Of a stretch of 64,000 bases of DNA, positions 40,641-53,800 are shown in pieces. Under the pieces are notes generated by a model. The model ran no database searches and had not been told where the DNA came from. It saw only the letters and a list, made by a program, of their open reading frames with translations. A program made the translations under genes and the position numbers. This stretch comes from Chamaea fasciata (lineage: Eukaryota; Chordata; Aves; Passeriformes; Sylviidae), in NCBI GenBank assembly GCA_029207755.1, contig JARCOQ010000003.1, positions 47,908,971-47,972,970 on the forward strand, read 5' to 3'. The first letter of the stretch is position 1, and each line of letters opens with the position of its first letter.

Positions 40641-41267
40641 ATTTACATGTAAAGAGCTGATGTATAATCAAAATACACAGATTACTCAGAGAAAATGTTT
40701 ATTGGACAAATCTCACTTCAGTTTTGGAGAATTTTAAAAGTCCAAGAAATTGAGCTGAAAAAAGTCTCTCGTGTGCACCAGAAAAAAAACCCCAAACCAT
40801 AGAAAACCAATCAGCCATGGACTGCAGCTATTGAGAAAACTTTAATATAAGGCTAGTTCCCTACCTTCTTGCTCCATACTTGGAGAATTGTTCAAGAATT
40901 TTCATAATGGGAGGTAAAAATAACTGATTATTTTCTGCAAAGCAAAATGGGCTATTTGTTTTCATTGCTTAGTAATTGTATCATCTCGATATGAGATATG
41001 AATGTATTCATAAGCTTAAAACAACTTCTATGGATAATATACATACTTTAAGTACTTTGACTTAAAACTTGAACATAAGTCTTTTTAAAATTAAACGTAG
41101 AAGTGTACATATAAAAATTATTTAAAACTAAAAGTATATTCTTAAGCAGTATGTATAAATATAACAGATTTCTTTTGTATTATCTAGTAACAAGTGTGAA
41201 AGTGTTGCAGTAATTTATAAACTGAATGCTGACACAGAATACGTGCCTTTCATCAGATTCTCTATTG

Positions 41268-41275
41268 TATATACA
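41268..41275 (-). promoter_or_regulatory. STXBP5: Pumilio-type site UGUAUAUA in the 3'UTR
   Basis: Plus strand TATATACA, transcript UGUAUAUA, a standard variant of the PUF consensus UGUANAUA. Another copy lies about 100 bp away at 41373. Confidence 0.45.
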
Positions 41276-41372
41276 TATTTTGCTAAGAAAACACACATTC
41301 TAAATAAATCACATAATTAGCAAAGGTGCCTGAAAGTAATCTGTTCTAAAGTCTTTATTGAACATGTGTGTT

Positions 41373-41380
41373 TATATACA
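41373..41380 (-). promoter_or_regulatory. STXBP5: Pumilio-type site UGUAUAUA in the 3'UTR
   Basis: Plus strand TATATACA. It pairs with the copy at 41268-41275 and sits beside an internal AATAAA (plus strand TTTATT near 41354). Confidence 0.45.
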
Positions 41381-41502
41381 AATAATGAACCTGAACTGCA
41401 CAAATGCAGAAACAAAATTAAGGAATAAAATACCATGATTGAATTAAAGTGCAGGAAAAATTCAAGTTTAAAAGTTCAGGTAAGATCAGTGCCATTAATT
41501 AA

Positions 41503-41665
41503 GGAAAAAAAAAAACAAGGTAACAAAAAAAACCAAACAAAAATTCCCACCCCTCCCAAAAACCCCAAACCAAAATACCATCAAAAAAAAAACCAAACAA
41601 AAAAAATCCCAAAAACAAAACATAGAAAGGAAAATTAAAGGAAAACTAAAAGGAAAAAAAAAAAA
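41503..41665. repeat. A/C low-complexity tract in the STXBP5 3'UTR
   Basis: A runs broken by C, CC or CCC over about 160 bp, G/U-rich in the mRNA. It includes the G-quadruplex pattern at 41546-41566. The 60-80-codon open frames on both strands here are composition artefacts. Confidence 0.9.
41546..41566 (-). promoter_or_regulatory. STXBP5: predicted G-quadruplex in the STXBP5 3'UTR RNA
   Basis: On the transcript strand four G runs (G4, G3, G4, G3) are separated by loops of T5, A and T, which fits the canonical G3+N1-7 pattern with very short loops. It sits inside a G/U-rich tract. Folding is predicted from pattern only. Confidence 0.6.
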
Positions 41666-41881
41666 AAGAAAATGAACTTGCTTCCAAAAATCCTCCTTTG
41701 GATGTAGCTTTCCAATATCACCTGCCATGCAAGTACCACCTCAGGCACAAAAACTTTGCATAAAGACAGACAAGGAACACAGCTATATATTACTATACTT
41801 TATAACTGACTGTTTGCTGAAGAACAAGTCACTGGAGATGCCTGTGGTGTAACACTTTCAGAGTGATTTGAAATACACACA

Positions 41882-41889
41882 TATTTACA
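41882..41889 (-). promoter_or_regulatory. STXBP5: Pumilio-type site UGUAAAUA in the 3'UTR
   Basis: Plus strand TATTTACA, exact PUF consensus on the transcript strand. Confidence 0.5.
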
Positions 41890-44129
41890 CGTATCAGGAT
41901 TCAAAAGTTACGATTTGGCAGGACTAAGGTGAAGAAAAGCTTCTTCAGTTTACAGTTCCTAATGAGACACACTACATATAAACAGATAGGTAGCAGCAGG
42001 TAGTTTCTTACTTTCATTAAAAAAAAAGTAATAGCTCAATTGTATTTTATAGTTTTCCAGACACTCTAAAAAATTTCACACAACTGAAATGCTAGTGAAA
42101 AATCCAGAGGTGCTTCCCTGCAAGGATTTCAATACACTTTGCTGTACAAAAGGTGCACCACCAATAGCACAATAAGATGCAATGATGTGTGTGATCGCCT
42201 TCCTTCCACTGGGAAGGAAAAAGTAACACTTTAGACTGAAATTGTACATAGCCCCTTTTTATTGACCAATTTGTGTTTTTATCTCGTGAGCAATCACGTC
42301 ATTAGTCTTCCTAACTAGAAGCGTGCCCTGTACATAAGCAACAGAAGAGATTCAACTACGATAGATTCTGTAACACCAAATAAGCCACCACTCTTCTGGC
42401 ACTGGCAGATGGTCTCTCATTGCCTCTTATTATTTTGCTTGCTGGTGGTTGTCAAATGTGTCTTGATGAGAAAGTTAAGTATGCTTTCCTCTCAAGCCAA
42501 GGTCATCTTCAATTGAATGATACCATAATTTGTTGAAGAATACTTTTGCAATCCTCTCCCCCAGAGCCTGACCAGATTAATTTCCCAGGATTCTGTTGCT
42601 CTGAAATGCACTTTATCTTCACCAGGTCAAATAAATAATGAATCATCTCAAATTAGAAATGTGAGACAAGGGGACAAGTGTCAGCTAGGGTGGGTTTTTT
42701 GGATGTGTTATGGGTAGTAGTTTATCTCATGTTCTTCTACCTGGATGTCTCACAAAATGGTGTTGAATATGCATTAATTAGACACTAAAAATAAATTAAC
42801 ATGCAGAGGCAAATATTGCATGGCAGACTGAGTTAAGTAACTCAAGTAAACATTGCCTCAGTAGTTATGGGACAGAGACATCAAGAAATCATAATACTGC
42901 TTATTTGAATTGTCACATTCTCATTTTTTAAGTTCTTTGAGCAGTGGGCATAGTAGGGCATGCCCTTGTAAAGGCAACACAATTCAATTGTCTTTTGAAA
43001 TTAAATGCTGCTATACACCAAGTGAGAAAATTTATCAGTTTGTGCTTCAAAGCCCAAATATATTTGCCTCTCATTTGAAAAGTGATTTAAGAACCATAAG
43101 TAACTTCAATATTTTGCATCCTTGAGGTGTTTTGTAAGGTTGCCTTTTCTGTGTACCTGCAACATCACTTCACAATACAAATATAACCAAGGTTTTGCTT
43201 AGGGAACATTCAGAATGTTTGTGAAAAAAGAACACAAAATGCAATGCTTGGAGAAGAAAAACCCAAGTGATTAATTCCAGATAATGTAGACCTATCGGCT
43301 TCTAAGTACTCCCTTTTATAAAACAAAAGCAGTCAGTAACTATTCCTACTTAGAGGAAAAAGATCTAAAGGAATTTCTGAAATGCAAGCATTTATTTTAA
43401 GGAATCCTCTCTTTTAAAAAGAGCCCTGGTCATTCACACTGATATAGCTTTAGTGCAGTAGCCATTAACAAGTTAGCTCAGCTGTATTATTTACCTCACC
43501 CAAACTGAACATTATTTCAGCAATTCCTAAAGTTTTTGTGCACACTTTACCACTGCTTACAATGAAAACACTGCTTTAGAGACTAAGTCCAAACTTTAGG
43601 ACAACTGCCTTTAGCGCTGGGTGGGGCTGAGACAGGTACTTGTAAAATAGCACTACTGGCAGAACCTAAAGATTTGCTAAACAACATACTGACAATTATT
43701 AAGTATTAGATGCTTGCTTGCCATTATTCATGCATCAGCACCTCCATGGTGTGTAAAACTTGAAAAACCTGAGTCCAAGGTTATCTGATTTCATAGTAGA
43801 GGACTAAAGGGGCATCTAGAACTTAAGTCTTGAGCAAAACTATCTCAGCTATTTGAATTAATGGCTGTAAAGATACATTCTGTTAAACATCTATAAAAAC
43901 TCACAGCATGAATGGAACCCACAGCCAATTCTAAATGTTACACAACCTGAACCAATAACTATTTTTGGCAAAAATAATATTTAACTGAACAGAAGTTGAA
44001 GAATTCTTACCACAAGGAAGATGTTACCACATTTCACATTGCACAGCCATAACACAAATGAAAACTCCCAGCATGACACATTCCAATCATATTATTCACT
44101 TGACTTTTTAATGCAAAAATTACGTATTC

Positions 44130-44147
44130 TTTTTTTTTTTTTTTTTT
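44130..44147. repeat. T18 run
   Basis: Homopolymer in the STXBP5 3'UTR, A-rich in the transcript. A short (GT)n run lies nearby at 44621-44634. Confidence 0.85.
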
Positions 44148-44404
44148 GCACGTCACAGAATATGATGTGAATACAAGAATACTAGATCAGGGGTCCAAGA
44201 AAAGACTATGCACAGGTCAACTATGTATACAATTTTCAATAAGAAATCTTCCAAGCTTCCAGCTTTTCAAATGAAAGAAGTGACAGCAAACTTCAACTCT
44301 TCTTCAACAATAATGGTAAATACAGGGAGTCCTAGAGAGGGTAATTGTAAGCCAGCTACTGTCCAGCAAGACAAACAACTTGATTCCAGCTCTTGGACCC
44401 CTGA

Positions 44405-44410
44405 TTTATT
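44405..44410 (-). terminator. STXBP5: candidate proximal polyadenylation signal AATAAA of STXBP5
   Basis: AATAAA on the transcript strand about 412 nt after the stop codon. Use of it would give a short 3'UTR lacking the Pumilio and G-quadruplex elements. Confidence 0.3.
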
Positions 44411-44821
44411 GCCTCTCCTTACAGGAGGGTATAACACTGGCAGCAATTACAATAGCACAAAAACTTTTGGCATATGAAATATTAACACAGGATTGACCCT
44501 GCATTGCCCCTGCCCATCTCACCACGGTTTCCCTTTACTCTCTATTCCACACGTTCCAGTTACCTTCTCTGTTCCAACTTTATGCTAACTAACAGCTAAG
44601 AAACACTCAAGTTTCTTTTTTGTGTGTGTGTGTGTTTCTTAGATACATAGCTCCTCAGTTAAAGCCAGGACTGAGGTAAAACAGTGTGTCATTTGTGCTA
44701 GGAAACAACAGTATCCGATGGTGAATACTCCTTTAAATTTCAGTGGTCCTCCCAAAATTAATGAAAAAACAAGATTTTTTTCATCAGGACAAAATGAAAC
44801 AGATGTGATTGATGGGAGTCA

Positions 44822-44863
44822 TCAGAATTGGTACCACTTCTTGTCTTTGTACTTCAACATCAT
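44822..44863 (-). CDS. STXBP5: STXBP5 last coding exon
   Basis: Encodes MMLKYKDKKWYQF and TGA, the invariant end of tomosyn-1. The acceptor is a T-rich tract ending TCTAG at 44868-44864; the first codon is complete (phase 0). It finishes the R-SNARE helix. Confidence 0.95.
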   Translation of the reverse strand: MMLKYKDKKWYQF

Positions 44864-47800
44864 CTAGAAAAAAAAAAAATTCTAATTACTATTTCTATAA
44901 AGTACCAAAATGTGCAATGACACAAACAAATAATATGCTTACAAAGCAGCATGAGAAAGAAGGATTTTAGCAAGGCTTCTCAAAGTTGCAAATGCATCGC
45001 TGAACACTGACTGCTTAGCATGATGAATTTTCTAATGGTAGCATCATTGCTGGTGATCTGGCCTCAGAAAAAGACATTTTTGGGAGAATGGGGAGGTTGC
45101 ACAGGAGTATAGGGTGTGTAAAGAAGTCGGAGAACAGCCAGTCTATGGTAGTTACTGAGGAAAAAAAACCAAACTCGCACTTCAGAGGGTTTGCGTACAG
45201 CAGGATCTTTCTTAAGGACAGCACGAATCTGACATAAAGCATTACTCTTCTTACTAGTTCAGTGACAGTAAGTAATTCAGCAATAGGGATTGAGTTGCAC
45301 ATTTAGAAGCTTTCATGCCACTGGCAGCTGCATGCTCTAGAGCAACGTGCCATGAGACGAAGCTGTTTACAATTAGTACTTAATTGTTAGGAGTAACAAG
45401 TGATGGATGAAAGGGAAGTATCCTTTATCAATGATACTGCATGCCCTTTAGATATCTCTAACATGCCTTTGCAGAACTCAGTCACTTGCACAATCTGCAT
45501 TCATTTGACAATCAGTTTAGTGTTCAATTTAACACACTCACCTCATGAGCATGTTTTGAGAAAGAATCAGCACTGTAAAGCATTGCTGCAGTTTTTTCTT
45601 CCAGTTCTCCCAGTTTCTGTCCTCTTTCATCCAATGCCAACCGGGCTCGTGCCAGTTCACCAACTACACCAGATGCTGCTCCTTTGACACCTTCGATACC
45701 CCCAGGTCCTGGAATATGCTGGGCAAGACTCCTTGATGCCTTCCCAGATGCCGATTCTCCAACTGGAGGCATTTACAAAAGCAGAAAACACAGAATAGTA
45801 AGTTTTTCTATCCTTATGACACGGATATCACTGAAACTAGTTTATATAGAGGTGTAATTTCTTTGCATGGAGACCAAACAGCTAATTGTAGGTATGACTA
45901 TGAGCAACACTCACTACTCTATGTTACTAGATGTTACTACATTAAGAACTGAGACATTCAAACATATTTTCAAGTTTCCAGGCAGGTTATGAAAGTGTAA
46001 GCTCTTCACAGCTCAAGTGTGAAATTAAAATTCTGATGTTCATCAACAGAATTGTAAAAAAAAAAAAACATTTCACCAGCACAATACAGCTTATTTCATG
46101 TGGAATGTGCTTTGAGTTCAACAGACAAAGCAGAGTCTTGAAAATAAAAGTTGTGGTTAGTTCTGGAAGTGTTTTGCTGGTGTGTAAGCCAGCCAGCATG
46201 ATTCCACCAGCAGAAGTTTCTTTTGATGGAAGTTCAATTTTACATGCAGACACCTAAAGATTAGGTGTCTATGCTGTCAATGTTGTAAAAACCTTGCTGA
46301 AAAAAAAAACAAACCAAAAAAACCCAACCCCCCCCCCCCAAAAAAAAAAAAAGTAATACAAAAAGACAGTATGGCTGCAAGAACAAATCAGCACAAATGG
46401 TCAGCTAAACAGCTCCAGACTCCAGTGGTGACACTGACTACATTGACTTTGCTCACAATGGGACATCCACCCAGTTGAATCTAGACACTTGACGTGCCAA
46501 TCTCAGGCAGAATTGTACAGACTATGGAAATCTGAGTATTTGTTTTAAACAATGAAATGTGGTTTGAATATTTTCTTTTTTCTTACCTCTAGGAAAAGTA
46601 ATACAAACTAGTTAAATACGTTTTGATGGAGCATTTCAAGACTCCCTGATTTGATTTTATGCTTCTATTAAGAATGATTCACATTTAAATTAGTACCATA
46701 AACACCTTTCTTTGAATTCCCAAAATAAGAAAGAGAAATCATTTCACTTATTACAGATTCTGCCGTGACCCTCATGGTAAATATGGCTAGTTTAATATGA
46801 TTACTTTAATATGGCTACATATTCTCTAATGTCTTTTGAATTGTCACTGAACTCTCTGTCAGGCTACAATTCATTAGTATTTTTTTCTTCCATTCACTAC
46901 TATTTTCCTTCTAAAGATCCAAGCCAAAACTTAATGGCGGAAACCTGATATGATATAAAGAGATAGCTTCTAAAGTTACAAGGTATTTTTCCTCTGTCTC
47001 AGTCATACTAAAGTATAATTTGTGAACCTAAATTTCTCTACTGGAATACTTGACCAACCTTCCATAGTATTATATATACATATATATACATAAAAACACC
47101 CCCAAAAGAAACCTTTAACACAGAAAGTGACCTCCAAGTATCTGATGTTTGCTCAAAATGTACAGGCACAAGTAATGAAGTCTAATTTTTATTCCGTAGA
47201 AATCAAAAGAACCACCATAAATTAAAGGACTAGCAGGACACCTAGCCCACTTTGATAGATACATTTCATATTAATAAGAAAAAGGTTCTTTAACATAATA
47301 TTCTCTTGCATAATATGGTGTTGCATTTAGCAAATATCTAAATAAATATATAGATGTTATTTTCCTTAAATAAAGTTCTAAATGCCACCACAGTAACAAA
47401 AAAGGTGTCATCAAAAAAAAAAAAAAAAACCCAACAAAAAAACCAACCAACCAAACAAAAAACCAAAACACCAAGAAAATTATAAAGCGATGAAATTTTT
47501 GCCAAATCTGAATTTTACTGTCTTATAAACAGAGGACTGAATTGAAATATCATACAGTTCTGTCCTTGCTGTCATTCCTAGGGCATCTGTGCACAAGTAA
47601 AACAAAGAATATCTGCCAAATAACTGAAGTAGAGTTTTTATTTTCTCACTGTCTAGAACAGAATTCTGCAAAAGCAGTCCCTTTCAGTTTAACAGCATAA
47701 ATAGAATCATGGTCAGTACTACAGGCTTCATAAAGATGAATAAAAAAGGATTATAAAAGAAGAAATGGGACAACTCATCTTCTGCTGAATAAATGAACTA

Positions 47801-50800
47801 AAAAACCTGTGGAAAAAAATAATACTAAGCTTTTCTGACCTTATTGGTAAGGCTTACAACACAAAATCTGTGAAAAAAGTATTTGTCTCTCCCTATTTTA
47901 CTTTCCTCTTCAAAAAGGTAATGTTCTATCAACACAGGTAATATACTTATCAAGGATCACTGGCCTCCTTGGGAAGAAAAATACCAGAAAAATAACAATT
48001 AATGATAACTTACAGAGTTCTTCTCTGTCAAGTGACTGTGCCCCACCGCCGAACAGGCCTTTAAAGAACCCCCTGTTTGGTGCTTCTGGTGTTTCTACAG
48101 GAGTGAAGAGCTCACCCAGCATTTCCTTTGCAAATGAAAAAGAGACAACAAGGCATAAATTATTAAAAAGAATGGAATATTCTTTCACTTTCAGGATTTA
48201 TTTAATGGATTTGAATTTCAAAATAAATGTGCTTTACTGGGCATCAGTCTTTGCAAGGTGATGTAGGAAATAGAAAAATAAGAACATAAAGAAATTTTGT
48301 CCAAACCATCTGCTTCTGATGGCTGCAAGCTTAGAGCTCATGGAATTCAGAAGCAAAGAAATGCATTCAAGTGAAGCTTATTTGTCCCTCAAAAACTTGG
48401 GCAAGACTCCTGACTTTGTCCTATGGAAACTGTATCTACAAATACTTATATCCACGTAGCAGTATGAAAGTAAAGCCAGCAACTCTGCTATTTCATTATT
48501 CTATACAACTACCAAGCTGAAGCATGACTGAGAATTTTTCAAGCTGTTAATACCCCTGAAACATAACAGCTTCCTTCAAATATCCTGAGTTAGCATTCCC
48601 CACTTGTGCCAGCACACACCTCCCCAGCGTCAATTGATCAAGGGAATTTTAACTGTTAAAATTTTAAAGAAGGAAATTTCCTGTTGATTAAAATGAAACT
48701 AAGCAAGAAACTGATTCAACTACAATAGCATGGATGAAACAAAAACTTAGGGTAGATGTGATTCATCCAGAATCTGACTCTACAGTGAAGAAAAACAAAA
48801 GGGGGGAAAAAAAAAATCAAAGCATAAAAGCCTAAATTCTAAATTCAGCTCAGAATCTATCTAAGAAAAAAGCGATTTTTTAAAAAGAGTTCATTACCTG
48901 AAGATTTTCACATGTTTCTTGGCTGTAGGTGAGCCTCTGTATTTCAGTTGGTGAGACAAGATAGAGTGCTTGTCCATTATTGGTAAAGCAGAAAGTTCTG
49001 GCTATTCGCATATTGGTGAGTGGCAGGTAATATACATCCAACAATGGCCTTAAACTTGGCAAACTTAAGGAAGAGAATTGAAAAGCCCATTAAATATAGC
49101 AGAAATGTCTTATTGATCAAATGGCTCATTTTTAAAACTGCAATACATAATTTTTTCTCTTCCCTGTCTGCATGAGTATCACATAAACAGGTATCATTTA
49201 ACAACTTACAGAATCTCAAAGCATCAGCTTTTTCAAGGTAGCACCTCAAAAGTGAAATTTAAACATCTGCATCACAGATGCATTTAAAAGCATTTTTTAA
49301 ATGACAGTCTGAGCATGTAAATCACAAATTCATTATTTAATGAATTAGATATTACTTAATTAACAAGGTATTTTGATAAGTATCTACCAAGAGTTTACAA
49401 TTAAACATCCTGTTTCTTCTTTCAGGTTAATAATTTCTCCTCAACTACAAATATAAGTCTAAAAGATCTCTCCTCGAGAAAATTTAGAAATATGAGTGTG
49501 CTGTCAAAGGAATGCAGAATACAGTAGCCTCAAACAATCTTATGAATCAAGTCCCCCTTTTTTCTCTGACTAGATATTGAAGAGAAAGTCCTCCTAGAGC
49601 AAAGTTTGCTTACCTTGTATTTTCTGATTCTGTACATCTAACTGCAGAACTTACTGTATCAATCTATTGAAGAACAGACAGCACACTTGGGCTAGAACAA
49701 TATTCCCCTACCAAACAATCCTCTCCCTCAATGTGATAATACAAGTAAGAAGGGACAAAACACCTAATTTCTTGACAAGCAGAACCCAAAATAAACCACT
49801 GTCTCAAACATCCCCTGTGAAGGTATTCTAAAAAATTTACAAAAGTTGTTAGCTGCCAATATCCCAATATACAATAAACAGCTTCTGCTGCAGACACCAT
49901 CCACATAAGGTTATTAATTCTAGACACTAAAAAAGCAGCAAAGGTTTTTAACTGAAGTTAAAACCAAAGAAAGATGTAGTAACCACAACAGCATCTATCA
50001 ACAGTTGCTTTTTTTTTTTTTCTTTTTGCATGATGCTGAGATTGCCTTCAGAGGCAAGTTTTAAAAGTAAGAAATAAAAAGCAATATTCTCTTGCAAGCA
50101 TATCACCTAGATATGACACCTCTGCCACACATGTATCTAAAGTAAGAATATTCCTAAGAGAGTCAGTAACAGGGAAGTGTTTTGTTTCAGATCAATGGGG
50201 GCATAAAACATTCTTACAGCTTCAAAACACAAAAAACATTAGAACAGATAGGACAAGCATGACATCCATGAGAGCATTTTCATTGTTTCTGTTACAGATT
50301 TGTTTGTACTAAGTCCTATCTGAATTTATACCAGTAGTTAAGCATGGGGCATCTTGGGCATGGTATCTGACAACTTTACACAAACTGCTTTCTAAGGTCC
50401 AGTCCCCAGCAGGAATTCATGCTTACAAAATGGAGCTCAGCATTGGAGTCCAACTTCCCCACACAAGGTAACAATTCAGCATTTATAATTTAGCATATAT
50501 GCAGAGTTTGTTAGAAAACAATGTGAATCCTGAAGAAGACAGGATTTGTTTCAATATATGGTATCTGAGCATTACTAAGTTTAGTTTTAATTAGGAAAAA
50601 CAATACTCTTTGCCCTGCAAGGTGAGCAGCATTTTGTAGAGATGTTTAGAATACATAAAACATGGGATATACACCAATGGAGTTAGAGATTTACATACTA
50701 CAATTGAAAAGCAAGTTTTGATTCCATCAGTTTTAGTTTACTCCTAACAACTTCCTAAAGAAATATTCTTTACAGAATTTTCCAAGCTGAAAGCTTCTTT

Positions 50801-53800
50801 TGGCAACCTTAAAAATAGTCTTTTAGGAACTTTACTGGCATAATGTTATAGGGTCATGTTCCATCCTCATCTTGTCATGAGGCCACAACTAAACTGCAGG
50901 TGCAAGGGTGTAAGTATATATACACTTCTGGTTTCGAATAAAATAGCACTTAGAAACATTTAAGAATAGGACAAGAAAATTACATAGGTGACCTGTAAGT
51001 ATATTTAAACACTACTACTACACATGTTTAAACTCATAACCTAAACTCCTTACTTTAGATGACTTATTACTGTACAGCTGCTAGCAGTTAACCTTGCTTT
51101 CATAGCCTAAGGCCTTTATGACACAAGCAAACTACACAATAAAATACTGAGACATGAGTGTAACGCAAATAGCTGCACAAAAATAGGCAGAGTTCTAGTC
51201 AGATGCAAGCTAAAGGTCAAGGCAGTTTTCTCCATCAGGGAGTAAATTCAACTTTTAGACAAACTTTAAGTCATGGACCTGTATCACCTGTTTGAAACTA
51301 TGTGTTGAGTCAGTGTAGCTTGAGCTAAAGCGGTAAACTTTTCATGTGTTAAGGACAAAACTAATAGGAATATGTGCAATCAAAATTATTCAGGCTCAAG
51401 TGTTAGAGAATCATCAACCTTGAGTGAATGGAATTTTTTAAAAATTCATCATCCTGTGGAAAAGGAACCTGTCTGTGTAGTAGAGGACTATTTTTATATT
51501 AAAGTTATTATCAAACAGGTCTTACCTAAAAGTCATAATATGTCCATTGGCACAGAAACATGCAAGGCAGATACTGTTACTCAATGACACTATGTCTCCA
51601 CGAAGAACAAAAGAAGTCTCTGTTATATTTTGCTTATAAATACAGTTCTGGGATGGTAATGAGATAACTTTTGCTTGCTTTTCTGAACATATCACTGCAT
51701 ATTGGTTTTCACTGATTTCCTGAGAGGAAGAAGGGGACACTGAGACAGGTCGTCGCTTTTTCGCTTTTTCTTTTTCATCTTTATCTTCAGAAACATTGTG
51801 TTCTTTCCAGGGTTCATGTGCTGGTGGGACCAAAGATCCTGTTGTGTCCAAAAAAGCCATTCTCAAGATCGCCCCTTTTAGCCTCAGGATGGTTCCTAGG
51901 AAAGAATAGTTGAGCACATTTCTAAAACAGTTCTCCTAAATTGCTTTTCAAGCTACAAAATATTCCTTTAAGAAGCTAGGAGAACAAAAAGAAAGCAAGA
52001 ACTTCAGTATGCCTCCCTAGAAAAACAGATGTACACAAACCTTGGGCATTTATCCAAAAACCAATGAAGCACAAATGCAATCAGGAAAATGTTAAACAAG
52101 TTTTCAAGGATAAAGTGGGCACATACCCTCTCATTAATTTCAAGGGAAATTTATTTGTATTTAAGTTCAGTATCACAAATCCAACTCATTTCATTCTCTC
52201 CTACTGAGGACACAGTATGTTTAATGTTAACAATAAATATTATTAGTCAAAGGTGAGTACCACCTTTTCCTTCAATTGGTTCAGAAAGCATGTGCGGTTT
52301 TCTTATTTCTCCCTTGTAGTTCACACTTGAATCCACTTCTCTGGATTGAAATGAAAAAGTTTTTCCTCCTTACTGTTCAAATCACTGTCTCTGTAGGCGA
52401 GATCTTAAGCGAATAAATTTTATTTTACTTTAATTTATTCACACATAAGTAAACAGCATGAACATTTGCTAAGTACAAAATATAAAGCAATATCTTTTAA
52501 GGATTATGCCGCAGATCCAAAGAGGAGACACACTGCCTAGCCTGCAGCATTGCCTTCATGACCAAATGTTACCAAATCTGACCACTGCTGCCAATAACTC
52601 ACTCAATGGGCACAAATCCCATATATGGTCTAGATGTCCACTCTTAATCGTTCCTATAACCAAACAGCATTGCAATTTGTATGTTTGATACTTTCAATGT
52701 AGCAAAATGGATTACAGCAGCACATTCTGCATGAGACAGTGGTAGCAGGAAAGCTAAATCTATGACTAACAGCATATCCAATAAACCATTAATACATAAT
52801 TACAACAAAATCCGTTGCTGTGCATCAGAAAAATTAGATACAAGACCTTTCACAGCAATCCAAAGGAATATATTTATCACTAATATTTCAAGCTAGTTGT
52901 TCAATTTACAGCCTTAGTTTGCACCCCCTTTTCTTGCTGGAGGAAAACTGATTAATTCTTACCGCATGACTAAAAAAAAAAATAAACTGAGCATTTGATC
53001 CTATTCATCTCTTCTGCTATCTCTGTTTAACAACTGCAAACGTTTTCTCAGCAACTAAACACTAAAGTTATGTTTTTATATTTTGTGAAATTGTACTTTT
53101 CACTTTTCCAATTTGAGAAACTCTGGTAACAAAGTAACCAGTCTAGATTGCTATTTAGGAGCTAAATCAATGGAATATATATTTTAATTAATCAATTATT
53201 GAAAAGAAAACCCCAAACAGTTTCTTAAAAAAACATGAAGAACGACAACAGTACTTTATCAAAGCATACTTTAGCCTGTCTGCTTTGTACATACCACTAG
53301 GAGAAACAATTACTGGCTGAAGAAGTCTTTGCTCTCCTCCTGGGGGTAAGTTCAGTACAATGACAAGCACTGTACCCAGTGTGGTCCCAACCCACAGGCA
53401 TGGGGAAGGTGATGTATCAGCCTTTCTTGTGAAAGTCTCACAAAAATGAAGAGCTGAAATTGCCTCGCGTGACTCTTTATCAATGCTAGTTACACTAGAA
53501 CTCCGGGAGCGACTGAAAGAGTTGTCTTTGACATCTGAAAATAAATCAGCATTAATTAAAAAGAATGACAAATTGCAGGGATCAAGAGAATTTAATTGTT
53601 TTTTTTTTTCTTTAACATCAACTCTATTCTAACTATAACGCTACTGATTTTTGTACCCCCATCCTTCCTTAATCATATTTTCTTATTCCCCAGTTTCCAG
53701 CTGTTTCTTGAGCAAAGCACCCAGTCTTTGTTGCAGAGGTTGCCATTAGGTAATTAACATGAACAATTTTAAGGCATATTTCTGTCTTCTAGAGCCAGAG

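Larger units (their letters stand above)
39100..44821 (-). other. STXBP5: STXBP5 3'UTR (estimated)
   Basis: Runs from the base after the TGA stop (44824-44822) to an estimated cleavage site just past AATAAA at 39123-39118. A length of about 5.7 kb agrees with the long 3'UTR I remember for mammalian STXBP5. It is AT-rich and unique, with A/C tracts on the plus strand (G/U-rich in the RNA), one G-quadruplex pattern and five UGUANAUA Pumilio-type sites. Other AATAAA signals occur inside, so shorter isoforms are possible. The end point is inferred, not shown. Confidence 0.65.
45763..48013 (-). other. STXBP5: STXBP5 intron
   Basis: 2.25-kb intron (donor GTAAGT, acceptor CTCCAG) in phase 1. It contains a perfect 10-bp-stem hairpin at 46248-46270 and two A/C tracts at 46300-46352 and 47413-47472. 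No exon-like frame seen. Confidence 0.9.
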
